From positions 1 to 12,947 of the forward strand of contig JAPPKD010000293.1 of assembly GCA_028820215.1 (NCBI GenBank): a stretch of DNA of 12,947 bases, written 5' to 3'. Below the pieces are notes generated by a model that was given only the letters and a program-made list of their open reading frames with translations, was not told where the DNA came from and did no database searches. The DNA is from Spirochaetaceae bacterium. GTDB taxonomy: Bacteria; Spirochaetota; Spirochaetia; SZUA-6; Bin103. Of this stretch, positions 7,309 to 12,947 are shown in pieces; the stretch's first letter is position 1; each line of letters opens with the position of its first letter. The position numbers were made by a program, and so were the translations under genes.

Positions 7309-8544
7309 ATGGAATCGACGGGGGGTGTGAGGCGTGACACGCGTAATGCGGCCTCAGCGCGCGATTCGGGGTCCGTGAGTCTGGAACTGTTGCTGGCGAC
7401 GCCGATGCTGATGGGGCTGGTGCTGTTGGTGGTGTGGGCGGGCGACCGCGGCCGGGAGGGCTTGACGTCGACGCTGGCCGCGTCGGAGGCTGCGGTGGCA
7501 GCGGGGGAGACGTGCCACGGCGAGAGCGACGCGGCCTGCGCCCGGGCGGTGGCTGAGCAGGTGGTGGCGGCCCGTACGCAGCCCGGATCGGGCTGTACAG
7601 CGGCGACGCGTCTCTACGGCGACGGGGGCGTATCGGGTGCGGCAGCCAAAACGGTGGTCGTGGACGTTTCATGCGATCAGGGCGGCCCGGGCCACTATGG
7701 CGTCGCGAGCGGCGCCGACGGCGCGGTGAGCTTCGCGACTGGCATGCACATCGCAGGCGGCGGCTTGGATGCCAGTGCGATTCCGAAGGCGGGCGCGCCC
7801 GGCGAGTACACCGGCGATCGGCCCGTCGACCCCATGCTGTGCCGCAGGGGGAGAGATCCTTATCCCGAGCGGCCCACCGAACGAGGACCGGGCAATACCG
7901 ATCTCATGAAGAGTGCCTCTTGGTTCAGCACATCCGGTCGGATTCCCTCGACTTCGCCGCTGCTGCCGCCTGACCAGAACTACTACCTCCGTTGCAACCG
8001 ACTGGGCATACGCGGATGGGTTATCGACTGGCTCTCTCACGATGTCGTCTTCGCCATATGGACCGAGGACGCGCGCGACCCGCTGTTCAAGAAGATGAAG
8101 GCGGGCGATTCCTGCGTGGCCCGCGAGGAGACGGGCGTGGATTACCTGCGCATCCCCAAGGAGCACCCTCAGTACCTCGAACTGAAGGCCGGCGACTCGG
8201 CAGATGCCAACGGAGATCGGCTCACCTACCCGATCGGCTTGTGCAATGGCATCCGCTCACTGTTCGGGATTCCCTCGAGGGGCGTATTCGATCTTCACGT
8301 CGAGATCGTCAGCGGCGGAACGGGCAAGATCCGCCTGCTCTGCGACGGCCGCGCGTGCCGCCCCCAGCCGGGGGACCTGAGGCATGCCATCAGCTACGTT
8401 GATCCTTCCAGTTCGTACCTGCGGCTGGCGTTCTGTTCGTTGCTGCAGAACTACCTGCCCCGTTGGGCGGATCCCCCAGCCTCAGCAGACTGCGATGACG
8501 TGATCGCCCACTGGCGCGAGCACTACAAAGAGAAATCCTCCTGA
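7309..8544 (+). CDS. TadE-like pseudopilin, paralog of the 9967-11211 gene, probably C-terminally truncated
   Basis: 411-residue protein with a short leader, a putative prepilin cleavage site at SG followed by SVSLELLLATPMLMG (Glu at +5 present) and one helix at about 24-43. Then comes LTSTLAASEAAVAAGE, the typical post-helix segment. The exported domain has several Cys residues. Its N-terminal 100 residues and the segments VVFAIWTEDA and HVEIVSGGTGKIRLLC align well with the minus-strand gene at 9967-11211, so the two are paralogs. The region after about residue 353 is not found in the paralog. At the TGA, the coding signature passes directly into the -1 frame, which stays open to 8678. A lost base near 8540 probably truncated the product. 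ATG at 7309 is chosen as the nearest start giving a normal short leader; it has no clear Shine-Dalgarno site. Confidence 0.72.
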   Translation: MESTGGVRRDTRNAASARDSGSVSLELLLATPMLMGLVLLVVWAGDRGREGLTSTLAASEAAVAAGETCHGESDAACARAVAEQVVAARTQPGSGCTAATRLYGDGGVSGAAAKTVVVDVSCDQGGPGHYGVASGADGAVSFATGMHIAGGGLDASAIPKAGAPGEYTGDRPVDPMLCRRGRDPYPERPTERGPGNTDLMKSASWFSTSGRIPSTSPLLPPDQNYYLRCNRLGIRGWVIDWLSHDVVFAIWTEDARDPLFKKMKAGDSCVAREETGVDYLRIPKEHPQYLELKAGDSADANGDRLTYPIGLCNGIRSLFGIPSRGVFDLHVEIVSGGTGKIRLLCDGRACRPQPGDLRHAISYVDPSSSYLRLAFCSLLQNYLPRWADPPASADCDDVIAHWREHYKEKSS

Positions 8545-8678
8545 AGCGCAGCGCGATCCTGGCCGGGAACCTCGGCGGTTCCGGCGCGGCTGCGAACTGC
8601 GCCACCGGCGACGATGCGGGCTGTCGTGCGTCGGCGACGCCGGGTGCCACGACCGTCACCGTGACCGACGACGATTGA
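8541..8678 (+). pseudogene. Orphan C-terminal coding tail, out of frame with the gene before it
   Basis: This frame has no ATG, GTG or TTG start before its last few codons, yet about 39 of its 46 codons end in G or C, as in the real genes around it. It reads LKRSAILAGNLGGSG, then a Cys-containing stretch, and ends PGATTVTVTDDD. Upstream of about 8538 the coding signature is instead in the frame of the 7309 gene. One extra C in the TCCTCC stretch at 8536-8541 would join the two frames into one protein. The ending resembles that of the gene cut at the left window edge. I read it as the lost C-terminus of the 7309 product. Programmed -1 frameshifting is the alternative, but no classical slippery heptamer is present. 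Confidence 0.6.
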
Positions 8679-8694
8679 ACAGCGGGCAGACGGC
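8651..8694 (+). repeat. Dispersed 44-bp repeat, copy 2
   Basis: Matches 12-55 at 40 of 44 positions, covering the end of the orphan tail, its TGA and the leader of the TadG-like gene. The 19 bases from the stop codon on are identical to copy 1 although they are non-coding. Confidence 0.75.
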
Positions 8695-8709
8695 GATGTG
8701 AGGTGTGAG

Positions 8710-9876
8710 ATGCCTGGGCGAAGACGGCGAGCGCGTCGCCTTCACGCCGACGAGTCAGGCCTCACGATCAGCCTGTGGGTAGTGATGATCGTGCCATTGG
8801 TCGCGTTCGCGGCGATGGCCGCGGGTGCGGTGTCCGAGCGGTTCGCCGCGGAGGCCGCGCTGCGAGACGCGTCCGACGGGGTTGCCGATGTCGCGATGGC
8901 CGTGGAGCGCGTCCTGCACCACGGCGACCGCGAGCCCGGTGCCACCGGCAGCGGGTGGTTCGACCGCAGCTGGGGCCTGCCGGCGGTTTCTGCCGCATGC
9001 ACCTCCGATGTTGCCGAGATCCGGAAACTGGAGGATGCACTGGCGAATCTGATCATGTTCCGCGAAGCGAAGGTGAAAGAGCGCGACGTCGTCGGTCAGA
9101 GGCGCGCCAACTTGGACGACTTCCTGACAGAAGATCCCCCGAAGGAAGTGCCCGACGCGTGGAAGGAAGACCGGAGACTCCGGACGAAGAGCGATCCGCC
9201 CGACGCGTGGAACCCGTGGAAGGAAGAGGATGCGCCCTATGCATGGCAGTTGCTGGAAGACGCGTACGCTCTGTTCAGGACCGACCCTGACGACGGCGAC
9301 AGTGTGACCCGTGACCCCGACGGCGGCAGCATCAAGATGGTGCGGAACAAGCTGGACGTTGAATTCACGAGGCTGACGGGGGTCATCGAGACGCTGCCGC
9401 ACGACGGCGATGTCGTCCTCGCGCAGGAACTGTGCAACGAGTCGATGGCACGCATCTACCAACGCCTCGGCCAGACCGGCATCGACAGCTCGACGCTGCG
9501 GGGCTACCACACCAACGCCGTCCAGCTCGGCTATCGCGAACCTGCTGCCGATGCTGCCGCGGACTCGGCGTGGCTGCTGTGTACCCCCCCGGCGGGTGCC
9601 CCCCACGCGGTCTATGCCGTGCTGACAGCGCAGTGGAACAGCTCGAGCTGGGCGGCGGCGCAGGTCTGGCCCGAGGGTGTCATGCTCAGCGCCGAGGGAT
9701 TGCACCTTGCCCGCGATGACGACTCGGCGGCCACGCCGACGCTGCCCGACCCGACGGGTTGCAAGCCGGCTCGGGACTACATCGCCGACAACAGCAATAC
9801 GGTGCGCCGCCACCCTCTTGAGGTCGGCGCGCTTCCCCAGCCGGCGCCCGCACCGCTGGATCCGCCGACCCCCTGA
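8710..9876 (+). CDS. TadG-like pseudopilin or tip protein
   Basis: 388-residue protein with a basic leader, ADESG and then a helix (about 18-41, ISLWVVMIVPLVAFAAMA), followed by ERFAAEAALRDASDGVAD, the usual TadG post-helix segment where Asp/Ala-rich residues follow the membrane span. There is no Glu at +5. A charged, probably helical middle part (about 100-190) contains a small duplication: PDAWKE at 148-153 and PPDAWNPWKEE at 163-173, also visible in DNA as repeated CCCGACGCGTGGAA at 9151 and 9199. The C-terminal part has scattered Cys residues (242, 291, 351) and ends in a Pro-rich tail. ATG at 8710 has GAGGTG five bases upstream; GTG at 8698 is an alternative. It could be a minor pilin or surface-exposed tip protein. 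A long minus-strand reading frame over the same bases lacks any recognisable feature. Confidence 0.68.
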   Translation: MPGRRRRARRLHADESGLTISLWVVMIVPLVAFAAMAAGAVSERFAAEAALRDASDGVADVAMAVERVLHHGDREPGATGSGWFDRSWGLPAVSAACTSDVAEIRKLEDALANLIMFREAKVKERDVVGQRRANLDDFLTEDPPKEVPDAWKEDRRLRTKSDPPDAWNPWKEEDAPYAWQLLEDAYALFRTDPDDGDSVTRDPDGGSIKMVRNKLDVEFTRLTGVIETLPHDGDVVLAQELCNESMARIYQRLGQTGIDSSTLRGYHTNAVQLGYREPAADAAADSAWLLCTPPAGAPHAVYAVLTAQWNSSSWAAAQVWPEGVMLSAEGLHLARDDDSAATPTLPDPTGCKPARDYIADNSNTVRRHPLEVGALPQPAPAPLDPPTP

Positions 9877-9915
9877 CCCCGCTCTGACCACAACCTGGCG
9901 ACCGGATCACGGAGC

Positions 9916-9943
9916 GCATCCGACAAAGGCCGCCGCCGGATGC
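9916..9943. terminator. Candidate hairpin between convergent genes
   Basis: GCATCCG (9916-9922) pairs with CGGATGC (9937-9943) around a 14-base loop in the 90-bp gap between two convergent stop codons. The position suits a shared terminator. No U-tract follows in either direction, so the call is weak. Confidence 0.25.
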
Positions 9944-9966
9944 ACAACAAATCGGACAGTCCCGCG

Positions 9967-11211
9967 CTAGGGCTGCTTCTGGCAGATCGTGGCACCGAGT
10001 TTCGGGCAGACGAACCTCGCGCCGCCCGTGCCGCCGCTGACGATCTTCGCGTGCACCTCGAATTCGCCCTCGGGCTCGCCGCCCTTGTCGATTCCGCATG
10101 TCTCGACGGCAAGCCAGGTCCGTTGGTTGTTCCACGCGGATGCGGCCTTGTCGCGGTACTCATTGGGGTCGCCGTCCTCGTCGAGTTCCTGCTCGTGCGC
10201 GGGACTCAGCCAGAGATGCACTGGATTCGCTGCGGGGATCTCCCCATATTCCATGCCGCCGGTGCAGGTTGCGCGGTCTACCGATGCGACCGAGGTGAGC
10301 GTGGAGCTGCTGGGATTCTTGGTCCAGACGGCAAACACGACGGGACTGTGGTTTCTCCCCAGCCCCCGGAGATAAGCGGAGACCGGCTTGTCAGGCGGGC
10401 CCGTCTGGCCGTAGTTGAGACGCAGGCACAGGAACTGCTGCTCGCTCACCGGCTCGGTCAGCGCGTTTCCGTCTTCGTCGGTGGCCTGATTGCCGTCGGC
10501 GTCCAGCTTCGGCTTGGTGACTTGGTTGCCGTCGGCGTCCAGCTTCGGCTCCTCCCAAGGACGGATCTCCACGTAAGTGAACAGCTTGGCGGCCTCAGCA
10601 CTGCCGCTTGCGGGTGGGCTGGGCACGATGGGATAAGTCTCGCTGTAATTGTCGAGGCTGCTGCTTGTAGGAGCGCCCTTGAACGTTTCGCGGCCGTCCA
10701 CGCCGCGGCACTGATTGTCGTTATCGGAATATGTGCGCGTGAACCCCGGGATCGTGTCGGTGGTGAAGTCGTGCTTGGGGATGTGCGACGCCGTCGAGCG
10801 GCGAGATGCGCTGTCGGCGTCGCTGGCGATGCCCCACCGGCCCGGCGCGTCAGACTCGCAGCTCACGTCCACGGTCACCGCCCGCCCGTCGCCGCCGACA
10901 CGCGCGTCAGCGACGCAGTTCGCTTCCGGCGGGGTGCGCGCAGCCACCACCGCCTCGGCCACAGCCTCTGCACAATCACCGTCAATACGGTCCCCGTCGG
11001 CATTCTCACCGCCGATGCACATCTCGCCCGCCGCGACCGAGGCATCCTCAGCCGCCAGCGTCGTCGTCAGTCCGACCCTGCCGCTGTCGGCAGCCCACAG
11101 GACGAACAGCACCAGCCCTGTCAGCACCGGTGCCATCAACAGCAGTTCCAAGCTCACTGAGCCGCGCTCACCGCCACGGCGGTGGGAGCGAGGCGAACTC
11201 GCCGAGGTCAA
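9967..11211 (-). CDS. TadE-like pseudopilin with DxDGN tandem repeats, minus strand
   Basis: About 414 residues. After a basic leader comes ERG and then SVSLELLLMAPVLTG (cleavage after Gly, Glu at +5), a helix, and LTTTLAAEDASVAAGE, nearly matching the 7309 product. Further shared segments are AVAEAVVAART, VVFAVWT and a C-terminal HAKIVSGGTG, after which this protein ends within about 20 residues. The middle has a 12-residue tandem repeat (KLDADGNQ twice, then DEDGNALTEP), Asp-rich loops that resemble Ca-binding motifs. A further EQELDEDGDPNEY lies near the C-terminus. The start is uncertain. TTG at 11211 gives an 18-residue leader like the paralog, GTG at 11244 gives 29, and an in-frame ATG as far as 11388 would give an implausibly long leader. 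No clear Shine-Dalgarno site is seen. It converges with the TadG-like gene and diverges from the GLUG gene. Confidence 0.7.
   Translation of the reverse strand: MTSASSPRSHRRGGERGSVSLELLLMAPVLTGLVLFVLWAADSGRVGLTTTLAAEDASVAAGEMCIGGENADGDRIDGDCAEAVAEAVVAARTPPEANCVADARVGGDGRAVTVDVSCESDAPGRWGIASDADSASRRSTASHIPKHDFTTDTIPGFTRTYSDNDNQCRGVDGRETFKGAPTSSSLDNYSETYPIVPSPPASGSAEAAKLFTYVEIRPWEEPKLDADGNQVTKPKLDADGNQATDEDGNALTEPVSEQQFLCLRLNYGQTGPPDKPVSAYLRGLGRNHSPVVFAVWTKNPSSSTLTSVASVDRATCTGGMEYGEIPAANPVHLWLSPAHEQELDEDGDPNEYRDKAASAWNNQRTWLAVETCGIDKGGEPEGEFEVHAKIVSGGTGGARFVCPKLGATICQKQP
10490..10550 (-). repeat. Tandem repeat, 36-base period
   Basis: A 25-base unit occurs at 10490-10514 and again, identical, at 10526-10550, giving a 12-codon period in the minus-strand protein. 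The unit encodes KLDADGNQ plus flanks. A third partial unit (DEDGN) lies further along the protein at about 10465-10480. The exact identity suggests recent expansion. Confidence 0.85.
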
Positions 11212-11435
11212 GGGTGTCGCTTTAATTTGGGAATACTGGCCCACGGTCGTCTCAGAGGCTGTTCGGTTAGTTGCTGCTGATTGTCGGGAGGGTTGCCGCT
11301 GGAGGGCCGGGATTGTCGCGTAGCGTCGGGGCATGGCTTTGGACAAGGTTCGCTCGGCGCGGACGTGGCGGACGGCGCACGGCGACATGGCTCACCCTGG
11401 GTTTTGCCCAGGCCAACAATATAGTGAGGCAGCAG
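11212..11435. other. Divergent intergenic region before the GLUG gene
   Basis: 224 bp between the divergent pseudopilin and GLUG genes. Reading frames extend into it from both sides without supporting features. A locally A/T-rich spot lies at 11219-11236 (TTTAATTTGGGAATAC), possibly promoter DNA for the minus-strand gene, though no clear -35/-10 pair is seen. The right end holds the hairpin described separately. Confidence 0.35.
11391..11429 (+). promoter_or_regulatory. Hairpin that could cover the ribosome binding site of the GLUG gene
   Basis: CCTGGG (11396-11401) pairs with CCCAGG (11407-11412) around TTTTG. Just outside, CTCAC (11391-11395) can pair with GTGAG (11424-11428), which forms most of the Shine-Dalgarno sequence GTGAGG. 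If formed, the outer stem would limit translation initiation at 11436. TATAGT at 11420-11425 also resembles a -10 box, which would place transcription start just before the ATG and exclude the hairpin from the mRNA. The two readings compete. Confidence 0.35.
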
Positions 11436-12947
11436 ATGATGCGTGGCAGGCGCTGGCGTGTAGCGGCTACAGCGACAGTGTTGGCGGCCGGGTTGATGGC
11501 ACCGGTGCCGACGGCATCGGCGGGTGCGCAGCCGCCGATGGTGGATTACGACGCGGATGACGATGGCCTGATTGAAGTGTCGTCGCTGTCGCAGTTGAAC
11601 GCTATCCGCTGGGATCTCGACGGCGACGGCACCGCTGATGTGTATCCGCCGTCCAAGGACGGCATCACAGGTCATGATCCTGACGGCGCCGTCAAGCTGG
11701 CGGCAGCGTTCCCGAGCGCGCTGGCCGGGATGGGCTGCCCGACGGACGGCTGCGACGGCTACGAGCTTGCCGCGGACTTGGACTTCGACACGAACGGCAA
11801 CGGGCGGGCAGACTCCGGAGACGAATTCTGGAACGAAGGCAAGGGCTGGGTGCCGCTCATGGGCGGCGAGGCCATCTACGGCTACGCCCAAGATGATCGC
11901 CTTGCGGACCGTTTCCGATCTGATGCCCTCGGATCCAGACCACATGCCCGTGCCCGAATGTTCACCGGGGACTTCGAAGGCAACGGGCGCACCATCGCCA
12001 ATCTGTACATCAAGGACGCCAAGCGCTGGTATGTCGGCCTGTTCGGCTACATCGGCCCGGGAGCACATGTGCGAAACCTGGGCTTGACTGCCCCAAATTC
12101 CGACAGCGGAGTGAAGGGGTATGACCAAGTGGGAGCACTGGCAGGTGCATTGGAGCGCGGCCATGTCAGCGGCGTGCGGTCTGATGTCGATGTGGCGGGG
12201 CACAGCAGCGCAGGCGGTCTGATCGGCTGGAATTTCGAGTACGGATTCGTCATCGAGAGCTACGCCACCGGCGCGGTGGCAGGCAGCCATTGGGTAGGCG
12301 GGCTGATCGGATTGCTCGCCGCCGCCAGCATCGCCGCCGTCTACGCCACTGGCGACGTGACGGCCTCGCATTCTGCCGCCGGGGGATTGGTGGGCTATAG
12401 GGTCTTCGGACACATCAGGGCGACCTACGCCGCCGGAGCGGTGACGGTGACTCGGATCGATGACGCCAGGTACACGCCGTCACGCGGGTACCCGCCGCCA
12501 CGCGTCGGAGGCTTGATCGGGTGGCTGTCGCACCCTTGGGAGTTTGCCTGGATGCGGGCCAACTATGCCTCGGGGAATGTGTCTGGTTCAGTGGCAGAGG
12601 TGGTGGGCGGCTTGACTGGTGGGTGCGCGAACTCGAAGCGGCCGCGCTCTGACGGATCGAACTATTGGGATGTGGAGACATCGGGCCAGGCCACGAGCCC
12701 GGAGTGCGGAGTGGGCTACACAACCGCAGAGTTGCAGGCGCCGACGGACTACACCGGCATCTATGCCGACTGGAACGTGGATGTCCACGTGAACGACTAT
12801 GACGGGCCGTTCGACGGGCTTGTCGGCAAGATCCTTGTCGCCAAGACCTCTGCGAGTCACCCCCGCGAAGCGGATGCGACTGAAGCCGCGAGGGATGATC
12901 CGTGGGATTTCGGGTCGTCTTCTGAGTATCCGGTGTTGAAGTATTGC
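11436..12947 (+). CDS. Secreted GLUG-repeat protein, partial (open at the right edge)
   Basis: 504 codons without a stop, continuing beyond the window. A signal peptide (MMRGRRWRVA, hydrophobic core, cleavage near TASAGA at about 26-31) suggests export. Asp-rich loops follow (DYDADDDGL at 37-45 and DLDGDGTAD at 60-68), resembling Ca-binding loops, then DLDFDTNGNGRADSGD at 114-129. GLUG motifs (GGLIG or GGLVG) occur at residues 260, 288 and 316, with an exact 28-residue period, then at 358 and 391, each usually followed by a YAxG or YASG segment. Less perfect copies are at 201 and 233. NYWDVETSG and YPVLKYC close a module of the type seen in large bacterial surface proteins. ATG at 11436 (or 11439) follows GTGAGG. 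Residues about 152-174 look frame-shifted by codon usage. A surface adhesin is likely; no enzymatic domain is visible. Confidence 0.8.
   Translation, partial: MMRGRRWRVAATATVLAAGLMAPVPTASAGAQPPMVDYDADDDGLIEVSSLSQLNAIRWDLDGDGTADVYPPSKDGITGHDPDGAVKLAAAFPSALAGMGCPTDGCDGYELAADLDFDTNGNGRADSGDEFWNEGKGWVPLMGGEAIYGYAQDDRLADRFRSDALGSRPHARARMFTGDFEGNGRTIANLYIKDAKRWYVGLFGYIGPGAHVRNLGLTAPNSDSGVKGYDQVGALAGALERGHVSGVRSDVDVAGHSSAGGLIGWNFEYGFVIESYATGAVAGSHWVGGLIGLLAAASIAAVYATGDVTASHSAAGGLVGYRVFGHIRATYAAGAVTVTRIDDARYTPSRGYPPPRVGGLIGWLSHPWEFAWMRANYASGNVSGSVAEVVGGLTGGCANSKRPRSDGSNYWDVETSGQATSPECGVGYTTAELQAPTDYTGIYADWNVDVHVNDYDGPFDGLVGKILVAKTSASHPREADATEAARDDPWDFGSSSEYPVLKYC
12216..12620 (+). repeat. Tandem GLUG repeat region
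   Basis: Five GG(L)(I/V/T)G-starting units at codons 260, 288, 316, 358 and 391 of the protein. The first three steps are 84 bases each at the protein level, although the DNA has diverged. The fourth and fifth units are lengthened by insertions, including a Pro/Arg/Tyr-rich stretch at residues 342-356. Confidence 0.7.

Noticed and set aside
6210..7337. Long plus-strand reading frame opposite the 6344-7087 minus gene
   Set aside because: Its translation is Pro/Arg/Ser-rich without a transmembrane leader or any motif. The minus strand has a TadE-like leader, helix and ribosome binding site. Antisense open frames are common in high-GC DNA.
8530..8545. Programmed -1 ribosomal frameshift site
   Set aside because: No X-XXY-YYZ heptamer is present and no clear downstream stimulatory structure was identified. 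A simple base loss is the more economical reading, though not excluded by sequence alone.
8755..9891. 378-codon minus-strand reading frame opposite the TadG-like gene
   Set aside because: Arg/Val/Gly-rich with no domain signal. The plus strand has a good ribosome binding site and TadG-like N-terminus.
9940..11160. 406-codon plus-strand reading frame opposite the 9967-11211 minus gene
   Set aside because: The minus strand encodes a clear paralog of the 7309 product, and the plus translation has no recognisable family feature.
11333..11560. Small plus-strand reading frame before the GLUG gene
   Set aside because: Mostly overlaps the GLUG signal-peptide region in another frame. No ribosome binding site and no recognisable features.
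11208..12413. 401-codon minus-strand reading frame opposite the GLUG gene
   Set aside because: The plus strand has a signal peptide and regularly spaced GLUG motifs. The minus translation shows none of this.
1..12947. CRISPR arrays, tRNA or rRNA genes, insertion sequences, toxin-antitoxin or defence genes
   Set aside because: No regularly spaced direct repeats with spacers, no cloverleaf-like or rRNA segments, and no transposase or defence-type protein motifs were recognised on reading the window.

Overview
The window is high-GC DNA with densely packed genes, frequent GTG/TTG starts and strong G/C at third codon positions. It looks like an actinobacterium. A marine or sponge-associated Acidimicrobiia lineage is my best guess from the style of the GLUG-repeat protein at the right end, but this is inference only.

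Positions 1-6330 hold a compact plus-strand operon for a Tad (tight adherence, Flp-type) pilus machine. In order it has the last codons of an upstream gene, an A24 prepilin peptidase (TadV/CpaA-like), a CpaB/RcpC-like SAF protein with a duplicated C-terminal domain, a TadZ/CpaE-like ParA-fold protein with no intact P-loop, the secretion ATPase TadA/CpaF, the inner-membrane platform proteins TadB and TadC, and a small pilin-like protein. From the TadZ-like gene onward the spacings are 1 bp, 5 bp or stop/start overlaps (GTGA), so these genes are probably co-transcribed. No classical small Flp major pilin is visible in the window.

Positions 6344-11211 hold four larger TadE/TadG-like pseudopilin candidates in alternating orientation (minus, plus, plus, minus). 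Each has a short basic leader ending in Gly, one N-terminal transmembrane helix and a Cys-containing exported domain. Two of them (7309-8544 plus and 9967-11211 minus) are clear paralogs in inverted orientation around a TadG-like gene. The first appears to have lost a C-terminal tail of about 45 codons through a one-base frame change. The orphaned tail remains readable at 8541-8678, and its end matches the last codons of the gene cut by the left window edge.

From 11436 to the right edge runs a secreted, open-ended GLUG-repeat protein with Ca-binding-like Asp-rich loops, probably a surface or adhesive protein. A short stretch inside it (about 11889-11957) shows codon usage in the wrong frame, as if two compensating indels had occurred.

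As a system, the prepilin peptidase would process the pilin-like proteins, TadA with TadB/TadC would assemble them, the CpaB- and TadZ-like proteins would handle export and positioning, and the TadE/TadG-like proteins would act as minor pilins or tip adhesins. All functions are inferred from sequence features alone.
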